This document shows, piece by piece, positions 16,610-24,684 of a stretch of 44,360 nucleotides of DNA. The stretch comes from a virus: the IMG/VR virus record IMGVR_UViG_3300042448_003117, positions 1 through 44,360 of that record; one strand, written 5' to 3'. Position numbers and translations under genes: made by a program. The notes under the pieces are model-generated. The model searched no databases and was not told where the DNA came from. It saw only the letters and a program-made list of their open reading frames with translations. Positions within the stretch are counted from its first letter, which is position 1; each line of letters opens with the position of its first letter.

Positions 16610-16714
16610 ATGAAATCGACTACTCTTCTAGACGAAGTAAAAGAGTTATTTGAAGGGATCACCGATCTACTTGCCATGTGTATCGGTGCTCTGTTTTTCG
16701 CGATCTGCCTTTGA
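16610..16714 (+). CDS. 34-aa membrane micropeptide
   Basis: A short ORF starting at ATG 16610, preceded by AGGAG about 8 nt upstream. The first 17 residues are polar and acidic (LLDEVKELFEGITDLL), and the end is a hydrophobic segment 'LLAMCIGALFFAICL' suited to one membrane span. It is the first gene of the plus-strand cassette, 16 nt before the next gene. No family recognised. Small toxic or holin-like membrane peptides have this shape, but function is unknown. Confidence 0.5.
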   Translation: MKSTTLLDEVKELFEGITDLLAMCIGALFFAICL

Positions 16715-16730
16715 TTGAAGGGGCTCAATC

Positions 16731-16934
16731 ATGAACAAGAAGAAAAGCCTCAGTCCCTCGAAGCAACAGTGGGGCGCAGTCGCTTCAGCAGCCGGCACGA
16801 TGGCGTATGTATCGGGTCCCTTGGGCGCCGCGGTCACGGCGATTGGTGCGACAACGGGATGTGTCATTGCGAACTGGATGACGTGGACTCCGGATGATGG
16901 GTCCAACGAGTCAAGCGCTCACCTCACCCCTTAA
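16731..16934 (+). CDS. 67-aa glycine/alanine-rich membrane peptide
   Basis: Starts at an ATG with AAGGGG 8 nt upstream. A basic N-terminus (MNKKKSLSPSKQQW) is followed by a long Gly/Ala-rich hydrophobic stretch, 'SAAGTMAYVSGPLGAAVTA' and 'IGATTGCVIANWM', with several GxxxG/small-xxx-small spacings typical of helix-packing membrane peptides. The C-terminus is polar. This composition resembles pore-forming or bacteriocin-like peptides, but no named family is recognised. It lies 18 nt before the 337-aa gene, so the three genes look like one operon. Confidence 0.6.
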   Translation: MNKKKSLSPSKQQWGAVASAAGTMAYVSGPLGAAVTAIGATTGCVIANWMTWTPDDGSNESSAHLTP

Positions 16935-16952
16935 TGTCAGGGCTCGAAAAAC

Positions 16953-17966
16953 TTGGAAAACCTTATTCCCTTGCAATGCAACATTCCCCTCTCTCTCTAT
17001 CAGCGCGTGACTGAAGCTGCCTCCGCGAGAGGCCTAAGCTTGCCAGCGCTGCTACGTCTATTGCTTGAGAAGGAGTTTTCTAAGGATCCCGGGCTCGTGT
17101 CGGCACCCGCCTATAAAATGGAGGAAGGGTATCGGTGGAAAACCGTTTTCCTGCCCAGCGGTACTCTTCTCTCCTTCCATCACACCCCAAAGGATGGTGG
17201 ACAAAAGCGTCGAAGCGAGATTGCAAAGGTTGTAAACAATAAGCTCATGTACAACGACCAAGAGACCACTCCCTCAGATTTTATCAATCAATTTTTTAAA
17301 TACCCAAAGAATGCCTGGCGTTCGATTTGGGTAAAGCGACCGTATGACACAGGCTGGACACCTGCAGAACAGATTCGCAAGGCCGTAGATCAAGCTGAAG
17401 AGCTTATTCAGGAACCCGCGCGTGAAAGAAACAATGTTCTGGAGCCTTTGAGTTTAGCCCCTCAGCTTGCTGAGCCTAGCGCTGCCCCAGAGCGCCCATT
17501 TCGTCGCTTCGGTAGTTTACCAATTTCCGACAAAATGGGGCCGAAGTATCTGTCTGCATGTTTGACAGTTTCACATCTTTTTGAAAATCCCATCAAGGAT
17601 ATTAATGATGAACGTCTTCTCATAAAAGACAAAGATTTCCATGAGAAAATCCTAGACCCGATAAGTGAATCCAAGGGGATGTTCAATAGGATTGTTCGTC
17701 GTGATCGTCATGACTGGGAACACGTGTCGCTTATCCTAGGGGCACCCGATGTTACCCTTTGTCGCCGCGCTGCGAATTGGCTAACGGAATTACGAGTAAA
17801 CTTGCTTGCCTTCAAAAAAATCGCCGATGGCGCACAGGAAAATCATGACGAGGTAACGCAAAAGCTTGACGGTCAACTCCAAGGTGACTTTGGTCTGATA
17901 CTCCGTCAGCGTTTAGAAACCGCTAGCCTTGCTCTCGAAGCTCTTGGCTATACACGCAGCGAGTAA
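16953..17966 (+). CDS. Hypothetical 337-aa protein with ribbon-helix-helix-like N-terminus
   Basis: The reading frame opens with TTG at 16953 (AGGG about 10 nt upstream); no ATG occurs for 55 codons. Residues of about 5-45 (IPLQCNIPLSLYQRVTEAA, then RGLSLPALLRLLLEKEF) have the strand-helix-turn-helix spacing of ribbon-helix-helix DNA-binding domains. Residues of about 55-120 may form a small beta domain. The C-terminal 150 residues ('ISDKMGPKYLSACLTVSHLFENPIKD' region onward) are predicted helical and unknown to me. Codon use and base composition are A/T-richer than the phage late genes. The gene is convergent with the portal gene, 30 nt apart. It is probably acquired; a regulator or effector of the two micropeptides is a hypothesis. 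Confidence 0.6.
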   Translation: MENLIPLQCNIPLSLYQRVTEAASARGLSLPALLRLLLEKEFSKDPGLVSAPAYKMEEGYRWKTVFLPSGTLLSFHHTPKDGGQKRRSEIAKVVNNKLMYNDQETTPSDFINQFFKYPKNAWRSIWVKRPYDTGWTPAEQIRKAVDQAEELIQEPARERNNVLEPLSLAPQLAEPSAAPERPFRRFGSLPISDKMGPKYLSACLTVSHLFENPIKDINDERLLIKDKDFHEKILDPISESKGMFNRIVRRDRHDWEHVSLILGAPDVTLCRRAANWLTELRVNLLAFKKIADGAQENHDEVTQKLDGQLQGDFGLILRQRLETASLALEALGYTRSE

Positions 17967-17996
17967 TCGCCTGCTCTTGTCTAGTTTATTGATACA

Positions 17997-19454
17997 CTAC
18001 GTGCCCCCGGCCGCCCCGGTCGCGGCGATTTCCACCGCCGCCATTTGCGCTGCATCCTGCGCGCCGCCGGATTTGGCGACACGGCGCGGATCGGTATCAA
18101 GTGAGATGCCCGCCGCATCGAGCGCTGCATTAGCTTCGCGGATCATCTCGACCGCCGAGCGGAAATCATAGCCGAAGGCGCCGGCGGCTTCGGGCTGCGG
18201 CACAAAGCCCGCACGCACCTGGGCGATCAGCGCGGTCGTGTCCTTCAGTGGATCAATCATTTCATGCGCTGGCGGCACATGCGCGACGCCCTTCGGCATG
18301 GCATCCGCCCAAAGCCCGAGCAGCGCGCCTTGCGCGTGAAAGCGCTCGGCAATGGGCCGCACCAGCATCGGGATCAGCATCCCGTATTGCACCTGTTCGC
18401 ACAGCCGCCGGAATTCGATCTTGCCGGCGCGCAGGCTCGAGTAATTCGCCTGGGTTAGATCGCCGGAGACCTGGTCGTAGGTCAGGCCCGCGCCGACAGC
18501 AGCGGCTTCAAGCGAACGCCGCGCAAAAGCAGTATGCGACCCACCGCCGGAAGGGTTCACCACACTTACATCACCCTGGCCGCGCCGATAGAGGATCATC
18601 CCAGGCTCGAAGCTTTCCACCGCGCGGCCTTGCGCATCTCGAAGCAGGCCAGGGTTGCTATCGCTGGGCTTGGTGAGGGTTTCCTCGCCATCATCGGTGA
18701 CCACCGCGGCGAGGCAGGCCTCGATCTTGGCCTTCATCAGCAGCGCGGCTTCGTAATCGCCAAGATCACGCAACCGGAGCAGTACGGGCGCAAGCCAGGA
18801 GACATCGCGCAATTGCCCAGGGCGGCGCTTGCGAAAGATATGCAGCACATCGCGTGCGGGGATGAAGTTACTCGCCAGCCGCGCACCCGGCAGCATCCAG
18901 GCGCCGGGATGGGTTGGGAAAAGCCAATAGCCAATCGGCTCGCCTGCCGATCCAAGCGCGATGCCTTGAATGGTCGGCGCGCCATTCACCACGCCATTGC
19001 GCGCGGTATCCAGATGATCGCTTTCCAGCACCTGCAGGCTGAGGCCGATCGGGTTCCGCGGCGATGTAGGCACGCTCAACAGCCGGATGAAGCATTCGCC
19101 GCTTTCGACGACCGCGCGCATGGCCAGCGCTTGCAGGCCATAGAGATCGAGTTTGCCCTCAGCATCGCAAGCAGCGCTATCTGCCCAGGCCTGCCAGGCA
19201 GCGCCGTGCGCCGTCTCTGGCCAACGCGTCGTGATGCCAGCACCGATAGCATTGCCGGTCCAGAGATCCACGATGCGCGCGGCATAGGGGTCATTGCGCA
19301 CAGCATCGCGCGCGCGGCGTGCAACGCTGGCAGCGGCCATACCGACTTCGCCATTCGCGCTGCCGCCTGAGGGCGACCAGGCCGAGGCACGGTTCTCCTG
19401 CGCGGCAGCGTAACCCCGGAGAGCGTTCCAGGCAGCGCGCAGGTGAAGCTTCAT
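17997..19454 (-). CDS. Portal protein, lambda gpB family
   Basis: A 485-aa protein with the lambda-family portal pattern (PF05136): 'RRARDAVRNDPYAARIVDLWTGNAIGAGI', 'WADSAACDAEGKLDLYGLQALAMRAVVESGECFIRLL', 'GVVNGAPTIQGIALGSAGEPIGYWLFPTHPG', 'ARDVLHIFRKRRPGQLRDVSWLAPVLLRL' and 'GLTYDQVSGDLTQANYSSLRAGKIEFRR'. It forms the dodecameric DNA gate at the capsid vertex. The start overlaps the stop of the small gene upstream. In lambda-type order the protease/capsid gene should follow directly, but the plus-strand cassette intervenes. Confidence 0.93.
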   Translation of the reverse strand: MKLHLRAAWNALRGYAAAQENRASAWSPSGGSANGEVGMAAASVARRARDAVRNDPYAARIVDLWTGNAIGAGITTRWPETAHGAAWQAWADSAACDAEGKLDLYGLQALAMRAVVESGECFIRLLSVPTSPRNPIGLSLQVLESDHLDTARNGVVNGAPTIQGIALGSAGEPIGYWLFPTHPGAWMLPGARLASNFIPARDVLHIFRKRRPGQLRDVSWLAPVLLRLRDLGDYEAALLMKAKIEACLAAVVTDDGEETLTKPSDSNPGLLRDAQGRAVESFEPGMILYRRGQGDVSVVNPSGGGSHTAFARRSLEAAAVGAGLTYDQVSGDLTQANYSSLRAGKIEFRRLCEQVQYGMLIPMLVRPIAERFHAQGALLGLWADAMPKGVAHVPPAHEMIDPLKDTTALIAQVRAGFVPQPEAAGAFGYDFRSAVEMIREANAALDAAGISLDTDPRRVAKSGGAQDAAQMAAVEIAATGAAGGT

Positions 19455-19687
19455 GCGGCGGGGGCCGTGACGCTATCCAGCAGCGCACCGGCAGCCTCAG
19501 CGATTGCGCCATGACAAGCCGCGCGATCCGCCGCGACCCAAGCGAGGGCGAGGCTTGCGGCTTCGGGAGGCGAGAGTTCCTTCTCCCAGGCGATCTGGCG
19601 CAGCCGGGCGAAGGCGCGGAAGGCCTCCTCCGGCACGCCAAGTGCAACCGCCAGCGTGGCGGGTTGCCAATGCGTCTGTTCCATCAT
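19451..19687 (-). CDS. Small hypothetical protein between gpW-like and portal genes
   Basis: A 77-78-aa, mostly helical soluble protein (two adjacent ATGs at 19687 and 19684). 'LPPEAASLALAWVAADRAACHGAIAEAAGALLD' is an Ala-rich amphipathic region. It overlaps both neighbours, so it is translated with the head genes. I recognise no named family. A morphogenetic or connector-related function is inferred only from location. Confidence 0.6.
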   Translation of the reverse strand: MMEQTHWQPATLAVALGVPEEAFRAFARLRQIAWEKELSPPEAASLALAWVAADRAACHGAIAEAAGALLDSVTAPAA

Positions 19688-19914
19688 GCGTTCCTTGTGA
19701 AACTGGCGAGTGTCACACCCGGCCGCCGCGCAGTGGCATTCTCCGCGCCGTAAAGCGCGGCGATGGCGCGGCCCAATTCATCCAGGCTGCGATATTCGAC
19801 GGTGCGGCCTTCGAAGGTCACGCGCGTGACGCCGCCGGTATAGGCTGATGCCAGCACGGCCGCGCGGCTTCCTACGGGTTGCGCCAACGCCCAAGCGAGG
19901 GTTGAGGGGTCCAA
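19684..19914 (-). CDS. Head-tail joining protein, gpW-like
   Basis: A 76-aa protein beginning at TTG (7 nt after the upstream stop, GGTGGG upstream); no ATG is available. 'VTRVTFEGRTVEYRSLDELGRAIAALYGAEN' matches the gpW/gp6-type signature in which a beta hairpin (V-T-F-x-G-R-x-V-x-Y-R) is followed by a helix. gpW completes the portal channel after packaging. It lies between terminase and portal, its lambda position. Confidence 0.8.
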   Translation of the reverse strand: MDPSTLAWALAQPVGSRAAVLASAYTGGVTRVTFEGRTVEYRSLDELGRAIAALYGAENATARRPGVTLASFTRNA

Positions 19915-19920
19915 GGCAGA

Positions 19921-20151
19921 TCACCCACCCGCACCACGCGCGAGGGCACGCAGGATCGGCAGGATCTGCGCGCCACCCGCGCCAAGCGCAATAAGCACAG
20001 CAACGATGCCCCAGATCGCGCCCTCAATCCGGCGTGTCTGCTTGCGCAGGCCGCAGATCTCGGCACGCACCGCCGTGTAGCGCTCGGCACACCGCTCGAC
20101 ATGCAGCGAAAGATCCTCGCGCTCACGCGCGTGGAGTTCCCCGTTACTCAT
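19921..20151 (-). CDS. Small coiled-coil membrane protein, possible XhlA-like
   Basis: A 76-aa protein from the ATG at 20151, which has GGAGG 6-7 nt upstream (the longer frame from 20190 is rejected). Residues 3-42 are charged and heptad-like (REREDLSLHVERCAERY, ICGLRKQTRRIEG), followed by one hydrophobic span 'AIWGIVAVLIALGAGGAQI'. That is the architecture of XhlA-type accessory lysis proteins and of many small phage membrane proteins. It lies between terminase and gpW rather than in the lysis pair, so the role is open. Confidence 0.6.
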   Translation of the reverse strand: MSNGELHAREREDLSLHVERCAERYTAVRAEICGLRKQTRRIEGAIWGIVAVLIALGAGGAQILPILRALARGAGG

Positions 20152-20170
20152 GATTTCCTCCCGAAAGTAA

Positions 20171-22084
20171 TCAGCGCAGCCAACCGCCACGCGGCGCCAG
20201 CCAACCGGGCCGGCGCATCATTGGCGGTGTTTCAGGGTTTGGCGCCGCAAGCGGCGCCGCAGTCTCCGCTACCTGACTTTCCACCGGCGCATTCGCGATG
20301 TCCTCACGCAGCCTGTGCCAAAACCGCTCGCCATACCGATCGGCGCCCAGCAACCACAGCGCCGCGCGCGCCAGGACCGCGCAATCCAGCGCCTCATTCC
20401 GATCCCGCAGCTTCGCCCATTCCTGGCGCACAAAGCCGCGCCTGTCCTTCACCTGATGCAGTTGCTCCGCCACCAACTGCTTGACCCATTCAACCTCGAT
20501 CCCCTGGGGCAAATGCACCCAGCCGGGCGGGAATTCCGCTGCCTCGCCACGCCCGAGCCAAAGCCGCCGATAGAGATCAACCTTCCAGGTGGAGACCGAC
20601 ACCGTCCAAAGCTTCAAGCCGCGCCGCAGCTTGCGCCCATCCACCAGCGCGTCAACGGGCGTCGGGCCCTGCACTGGCTGAGCCCTATTCCAACCATCGA
20701 CCCCCTTGGTCGGCGCAATGCGCGGGTCGCGCAGCCGGCGCAGATGGCCATAGACTGCCGCTGTATCGCGACCACCCGTATCAACACAGGCCTTGGCGAT
20801 GCGGATTGCGCCGCCATTGGCGCGCGGCCAATCACGTGCCAGCAATTCCGCCAGCGCATCCCATGGCGCCCGTTCACGCGGGCTGCCGGCGATGACGATG
20901 TGATCAACCAGCCAGGAGGAATAACCTTCTGCCCAGGCCCAGATATCGCATTCCAGCCGATCATCCTGCACATCGACGCCCGCCGTCAGCACCAGTGCGT
21001 CCTGCGCCACAACACCAAGGCGGAAATCCTCGCGCCGTTCCACCAGGCGTTCCCAATCCGGCGCCTCACCACGATCCTGCCAGGTCTCGCCCAACACCGT
21101 GTTGCGGAAGGTCTTCAGGTCCTCGGCCTTGCCTTGCGCGGCATCCCAATCGCGCGCGATCTGCTCCCAGGACAGCCAGCCAACCGGGGAATAAAGCGCC
21201 GAGATGTGAAAGCCGATGGTGTGCGGGTTTTCCGCTGCCGCAGTCGGCCGCCATTCGCCGGCAGCGAGCATCGCGGTCTTGTGATGTTCCTCAATCGGCG
21301 TGTCGCAATCCTCGCAATGATAGCGCACGCTGCGCGGGTCGCCCTTCTCCCAGATCAGGCTTTCGAATTTCAGCCATTGCATTGCGCCGCACTGCGGACA
21401 GGGCAGGAAAAAGCGTCGCTGGTCGGAGGCAGCATATTCCCGTTCAATCCGGCTGCGCCCGGCAATGGTTGGCGTTGAGACCAGAAAGGCTTTCCTGCGC
21501 CAGCCGAATGTGCGCGCCCGGGCCTCGGCCAATGCAATCGGATCGCCTTCGCCTTCGATGTCACCGGGATAGGCGTCTACCTCGTCCAGAAACAGAAACC
21601 TGGCCGGCATGGAACGCAGCCCGACCGCACTATTTGCGCCGGTAAGTACCAGAATGCCGCCAGGGAATTCCTTGGACAGCATCGTATTGCCGCTGTCCCG
21701 CGCGCGGGCCGGCGCCACGCGTTCCCGCAGCGCCGGTGTTTCCTCCAGCAATGGGTCAATGCGTTGGCGCGAGAAGCGCTTGGCCAATTCCACGGTCGGC
21801 TGCACCGCCAGTATCGGTGCGGGAACGTGATGCAGAATGTAGCCAAGCCAGTTATTGCCTGCCTCAGAACCTCCGGTCTGCGCGCCTTTCATCAAAACGA
21901 TCCGCCGCGCCGGATGCATGGCGGAAAGCGCATCCATTATGTCGCGCAGATAGGGCGTGCGGCTCGTGCGCCAGGGGCCGGGTTCGGATGACGCGCGGCT
22001 GCCCAGGATACGATGCTGTTCCGCCCAGGCAGATACCGTGAGTTGCGGTGGCGGGCGCAGCATGGCCCCGGCACGGCGGCGCAC
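20171..22084 (-). CDS. Terminase large subunit, lambda gpA family
   Basis: A 637-aa protein (GTG at 22084; an ATG at 22063 would remove seven residues). Walker A-like 'LMKGAQTGGSEAG' at about 65-76 and Walker B 'RFLFLDEVDAYP' with Asp-Glu at 168-169 form the packaging ATPase. A Cys4 zinc site follows ('PCPQCGAMQW', 'HCEDCDTPI'). The nuclease half has 'LTAGVDVQDDRLE' and 'CVDTGGRDTAAVYGHL'. It cuts concatemeric DNA and powers packaging through the portal. The small subunit gene lies directly upstream. gpA-family members normally make cos ends, so cos-type packaging is expected. Confidence 0.95.
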   Translation of the reverse strand: MRRRAGAMLRPPPQLTVSAWAEQHRILGSRASSEPGPWRTSRTPYLRDIMDALSAMHPARRIVLMKGAQTGGSEAGNNWLGYILHHVPAPILAVQPTVELAKRFSRQRIDPLLEETPALRERVAPARARDSGNTMLSKEFPGGILVLTGANSAVGLRSMPARFLFLDEVDAYPGDIEGEGDPIALAEARARTFGWRRKAFLVSTPTIAGRSRIEREYAASDQRRFFLPCPQCGAMQWLKFESLIWEKGDPRSVRYHCEDCDTPIEEHHKTAMLAAGEWRPTAAAENPHTIGFHISALYSPVGWLSWEQIARDWDAAQGKAEDLKTFRNTVLGETWQDRGEAPDWERLVERREDFRLGVVAQDALVLTAGVDVQDDRLECDIWAWAEGYSSWLVDHIVIAGSPRERAPWDALAELLARDWPRANGGAIRIAKACVDTGGRDTAAVYGHLRRLRDPRIAPTKGVDGWNRAQPVQGPTPVDALVDGRKLRRGLKLWTVSVSTWKVDLYRRLWLGRGEAAEFPPGWVHLPQGIEVEWVKQLVAEQLHQVKDRRGFVRQEWAKLRDRNEALDCAVLARAALWLLGADRYGERFWHRLREDIANAPVESQVAETAAPLAAPNPETPPMMRRPGWLAPRGGWLR

Positions 22085-22103
22085 ATGCTCACGCGTGCGG
22101 CCT

Positions 22104-22604
22104 TCATTCGCCGCCGATGCCGGGAGGGTCGAAGCGATCGGAAGCCTCCGTCAGAAGCTCATTGATGTGTTGCTGAAGGATGGTTTGCAGCAAATGGGGT
22201 TCGACGCCGAGTTCGGCGGCGATGACGCCCGACACGCGCGCGGGCCAATTCAGCAGAGCGTCGCGCATAGTGCTGGCGATTTCATCAATCGTCGCATTGG
22301 CGGTCGCGACATCCAGCAGCCGGCCCTTGATTTCATCAAGTGCCAGGCGCTGGGCTTCCACCTTCAGCGCGAGTTGCGCGACCTTGAGGCGGGCAAAGGG
22401 CGTGCCCTCGGCCGCCGCGCTGCCAGCGAGGGCGGAACGCTGCGGGTCGGCGGTTTCCAACAATCTGGCGCGGGTTTTGGCGATGTCCCATTGACCATCC
22501 GGCTCGCGCGCGATGCGCCCCGTGCGTTCGGCTTTGTGCATGGTGGTATCGCTGACGCCGAGGCGTCGCGCGGCTTCGCGCGTGGAGGATGTCAGTTCAG
22601 CCAT
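22104..22604 (-). CDS. Terminase small subunit, Nu1-like
   Basis: A 166-aa protein. N-terminal winged-helix/HTH of the Nu1 type: 'TSSTREAARRLGVSDTTMHKAERTGRIAREPDGQWDIAKTRA'. A long helix follows ('FARLKVAQLALKVEAQRLALDEIKGRLLDVATANATIDEIASTMRDALLNWPARVSGVIAAELG') that is typical of terminase small subunits. It recognises the cos/packaging site and recruits the large subunit, encoded 20 nt downstream. Confidence 0.9.
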   Translation of the reverse strand: MAELTSSTREAARRLGVSDTTMHKAERTGRIAREPDGQWDIAKTRARLLETADPQRSALAGSAAAEGTPFARLKVAQLALKVEAQRLALDEIKGRLLDVATANATIDEIASTMRDALLNWPARVSGVIAAELGVEPHLLQTILQQHINELLTEASDRFDPPGIGGE

Positions 22605-22645
22605 GGCGGCGACCTCCCGCCGCGCGTTGGTGAGGGTTCAGGGTG

Positions 22646-22924
22646 TCACTGTGTGGCGCGGCGGCGCGCTGCGTGGAATGCGGCAAGGGCGGCTTGCCAA
22701 TCGGCGTTATGCGCAATGCCGATGCGCTGGAGGGGTTCGAGCGTTACCTTGCGCCGGCTGTAGTATTCACCCTGCATGCGCGCGAGCCATCCGGAAAGCC
22801 CCTGCGCGGCAAGGGTGTTACTGGCGACCAAAACTTCTGCCTCGCTCGGCTCGGTGCGTCCGAGGGAAACATGCCGGCCATCAGTGCCCAGTACGATCCA
22901 TCGGGTTTCAGTTTCTGCGTGCAT
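22646..22924 (-). CDS. Small hypothetical phage protein
   Basis: A 92-aa protein from the ATG at 22924, which has GGAGA at a good distance (ATG 22930 is too close to it; the longer frame from 23023 runs through a repeat and is rejected). 'RWIVLGTDGRHVSLGRTEPSEAEV' suggests a small beta/alpha domain. No family recognised. It lies downstream of copy C of the intergenic repeat, like two other small genes further right. Confidence 0.6.
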   Translation of the reverse strand: MHAETETRWIVLGTDGRHVSLGRTEPSEAEVLVASNTLAAQGLSGWLARMQGEYYSRRKVTLEPLQRIGIAHNADWQAALAAFHAARRRATQ

Positions 22925-22937
22925 CGTCATTCTCCGT

Positions 22938-22990
22938 CTCGCGTGACGGATGCTTCGCGCTGTGTTTCGCGCGAGCCAAGGCAATAAAGC
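22938..22990 (-). repeat. Intergenic repeat, copy C
   Basis: A shorter, more diverged third copy of the repeat at 24315-24410 and 24685-24781. The plus-strand blocks GCGTGAC, TTCGCGCTGTG, GAGCCAAG and AATAaAGCG occur in the same order. It lies immediately upstream of the 92-aa gene, ending a few nt before its ribosome site. Confidence 0.65.
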
Positions 22991-22991
22991 G

Positions 22992-23014
22992 CCAGGGATC
23001 GCGATGATCCCTGG
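22992..23014 (-). terminator. Perfect 9-bp inverted repeat (terminator or operator)
   Basis: CCAGGGATC (22992-23000) pairs with GATCCCTGG (23006-23014) around a 5-nt loop. It follows the DUF3489 gene on the minus strand by 38 nt. The tract after it on that strand is CGCTTTATT, a weak T run. It could end the DUF3489 transcript or act as a protein-binding palindrome for the small gene next to it. Confidence 0.5.
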
Positions 23015-23051
23015 GCTTGGCAATCATTCATGCCGCTGTGGCTGGGCAGCT

Positions 23052-23819
23052 TCATTCAGCGACGCGGTAGACGGTGTAGGAGCCTTTTGCGCCCTGCTTG
23101 TTCGGACCGACTTGGCGAATGCGCTCGGCAATCTCTACCGTGATCCCTTGGCGCTTTTTCAGCCCGGCGAAAAACCCGCGCACCGTATGCTGCGCCCAGC
23201 CGGTGGCCTCGGCGATTTGCGCCACCGTCGCGCCCTCAGGGCGGCGGAGCATGGCTAGCACCACTTCCTGCTTCGTGCCCTCGCGTGGCTTGCGCGGCGC
23301 GCCCGTGGCACGTGTGCCGCGGCGGGAGAGCACTTTGCGCAGCATGTCCATCGCGCGCGTGATGGGGTCTTTGTCAGCATTCGCGGGCGGTGTTTCCTCC
23401 CAGGCTGCGAGCAAGCGTTCGGCGGCTTCGCGCAGGTTCACGCTTCCCATGTTGGGCGTGTCTGGCGCGGGTTCGGCGGGTTGTTCTGCCTGCGCGTCGT
23501 CCTGCTGCGGCGTCTTCTCTTCCCCGCCCTGCGGCGCCGTGTCGCGCGCCGCGCGCCCCTCATTCGGGTCAATGCCAATGGCGCGCAGCCCTTCATCCGT
23601 CACTTGGATCAGGATCGGCGTGCCATCCCCATCCTTGCGCCACACCATCGCCAATTGATCGCGCGGTGCGGCAACCTCAATCAGCAGGCGGCTTTTGATC
23701 AGGCTGTTTACCACCGCGCGGCAGGCAGCGACTGGCAAATGCTTCGGCGCAATCGCCAGCAATTGCGGGTGCTGCGCGCCATGGCTCAATACAATCCGCT
23801 GCGTGTCAGAAAGTTTCAT
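23052..23819 (-). CDS. DUF3489-domain protein, putative DNA-binding
   Basis: A 255-aa protein with an N-terminal winged-helix-like region ('LSDTQRIVLSHGAQHPQLLAIAP'), a middle low-complexity acidic/Pro/Gln linker, and a C-terminal domain 'GTKQEVVLAMLRRPEGATVAQIAEATGWAQHTVRGFFAGLKKR' that is the DUF3489 signature. This is a winged-helix resembling plasmid/phage regulators. Such genes are common on alphaproteobacterial mobile elements. Function is not established; binding of DNA is likely from the fold. It is flanked by hairpins on both sides and so may be a monocistronic unit. Confidence 0.8.
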   Translation of the reverse strand: MKLSDTQRIVLSHGAQHPQLLAIAPKHLPVAACRAVVNSLIKSRLLIEVAAPRDQLAMVWRKDGDGTPILIQVTDEGLRAIGIDPNEGRAARDTAPQGGEEKTPQQDDAQAEQPAEPAPDTPNMGSVNLREAAERLLAAWEETPPANADKDPITRAMDMLRKVLSRRGTRATGAPRKPREGTKQEVVLAMLRRPEGATVAQIAEATGWAQHTVRGFFAGLKKRQGITVEIAERIRQVGPNKQGAKGSYTVYRVAE

Positions 23820-23925
23820 CGTCTCGGTCTCCGGTTGCGGGCGCCGACCATCGGCCCCTACTGCCGGGAGCCCCGCGGGCGGACCCTGCGGGGCAGTGCG
23901 GCGCCGCCTTGCGGCGGGCTGCGCT

Positions 23926-24282
23926 TCAGTCCTGCACTTCGGCGGCGATGCCCTCGTTGATCACGAAGCCCGTCAGGTAGGGCAGGCCGGCGGGGATGCC
24001 CGTCTCGCGGCTGGTGCGCTGCGTGATGCGCCAGCCCATCCATTCCGCAGTGGTCTTGGCGATGGCATCCGCGAGGCTCGCGCCGTGATGCATCTGGCTG
24101 TTCACCCCATCCGCGAAGTGGCGCCCGTAGCGGCTGTCGAGGAAGGCGCGCACCGAGGCGGGATCCGTGCTGGTTGCGTTGTGGATCGCGGTGAAGGCGA
24201 TCGGCCAGGCGGGCGCTGCGTGTTCGCGCATGGTGCCCCAGAAACCCCAGTCTTGGTTTTCGGTGGGAAGGATTGTGCTCAT
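23926..24282 (-). CDS. Conserved mobile-element hypothetical protein
   Basis: A 118-aa protein from the ATG at 24282 (GGAGA 8-9 nt upstream). Notable segments: 'QDWGFWGTMREHAAPAW', 'VRAFLDSRYGRHFADGV', and 'GIPAGLPYLTGFV'. I associate this pattern with short uncharacterised proteins of alphaproteobacterial plasmids and prophages near ParB and DUF6900-type genes. It appears soluble with no catalytic motif. Copy A of the intergenic repeat lies in its leader, about 50 nt from the start. Confidence 0.7.
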   Translation of the reverse strand: MSTILPTENQDWGFWGTMREHAAPAWPIAFTAIHNATSTDPASVRAFLDSRYGRHFADGVNSQMHHGASLADAIAKTTAEWMGWRITQRTSRETGIPAGLPYLTGFVINEGIAAEVQD

Positions 24283-24314
24283 CTGTTTGTCTCCGTCATC
24301 GGCGGGGGAAATCC

Positions 24315-24410
24315 CCTGCGCGTGACAGACCATTCGCGCTGTGATGGGGGCTGAGCCAAGCGAAATAGAGCGTTATTTCATTGCTATGTTCAGCAGGGTT
24401 TGATCATGAT
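24315..24410 (-). repeat. Intergenic repeat, copy A
   Basis: About 96 nt that align nearly base for base with copy B at 24685-24781. Shared blocks (plus strand) are CCCTGCGC, GACCATTCGCGCTGT, GAGCCAAGCGA, GAGCGT, TTGCTATG and ATCATGAT. It occupies the gap between two small genes, with its TTCGCGCTGT core 50 nt upstream of the 118-aa gene start. Confidence 0.8.
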
Positions 24411-24454
24411 GTGAGGGCCAGAAGCTGCTGCTATCTGGCCCCCGATCGCCATGA

Positions 24455-24652
24455 TTAGCGGCGCTTTTTGCTGCGCTTCGCGGCGGCTTGGCCGGCTGCG
24501 TATGCCTCCGCGAGTGAATTTCGGATGGACCAGACGGCGACATCGTGAAAATCAAGCGCGTCGCGGTTTCTGGTTTCCAGCGTTTCAACCGATGGCATGT
24601 GCCGCTTGGCGATTTCCAGGAAAAGCTGGGTGGTGTCGATGGTGTCGTTCAT
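24455..24652 (-). CDS. Small DUF6900-type protein
   Basis: A 65-aa protein with a good AAGGAG before its ATG. 'FLEIAKRHMPSVETLETRNRDALDFHDVAVWSIRNSLAEAY' matches my recollection of the DUF6900 domain: a short helical module of unknown function found on alphaproteobacterial mobile elements. A basic tail (KRSKKRR) suggests nucleic-acid contact. It is framed by repeat copies A and B. Confidence 0.7.
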   Translation of the reverse strand: MNDTIDTTQLFLEIAKRHMPSVETLETRNRDALDFHDVAVWSIRNSLAEAYAAGQAAAKRSKKRR

Positions 24653-24684
24653 CTTGGTCTCCTTGCTGCGGCGCCGGGGTTATT

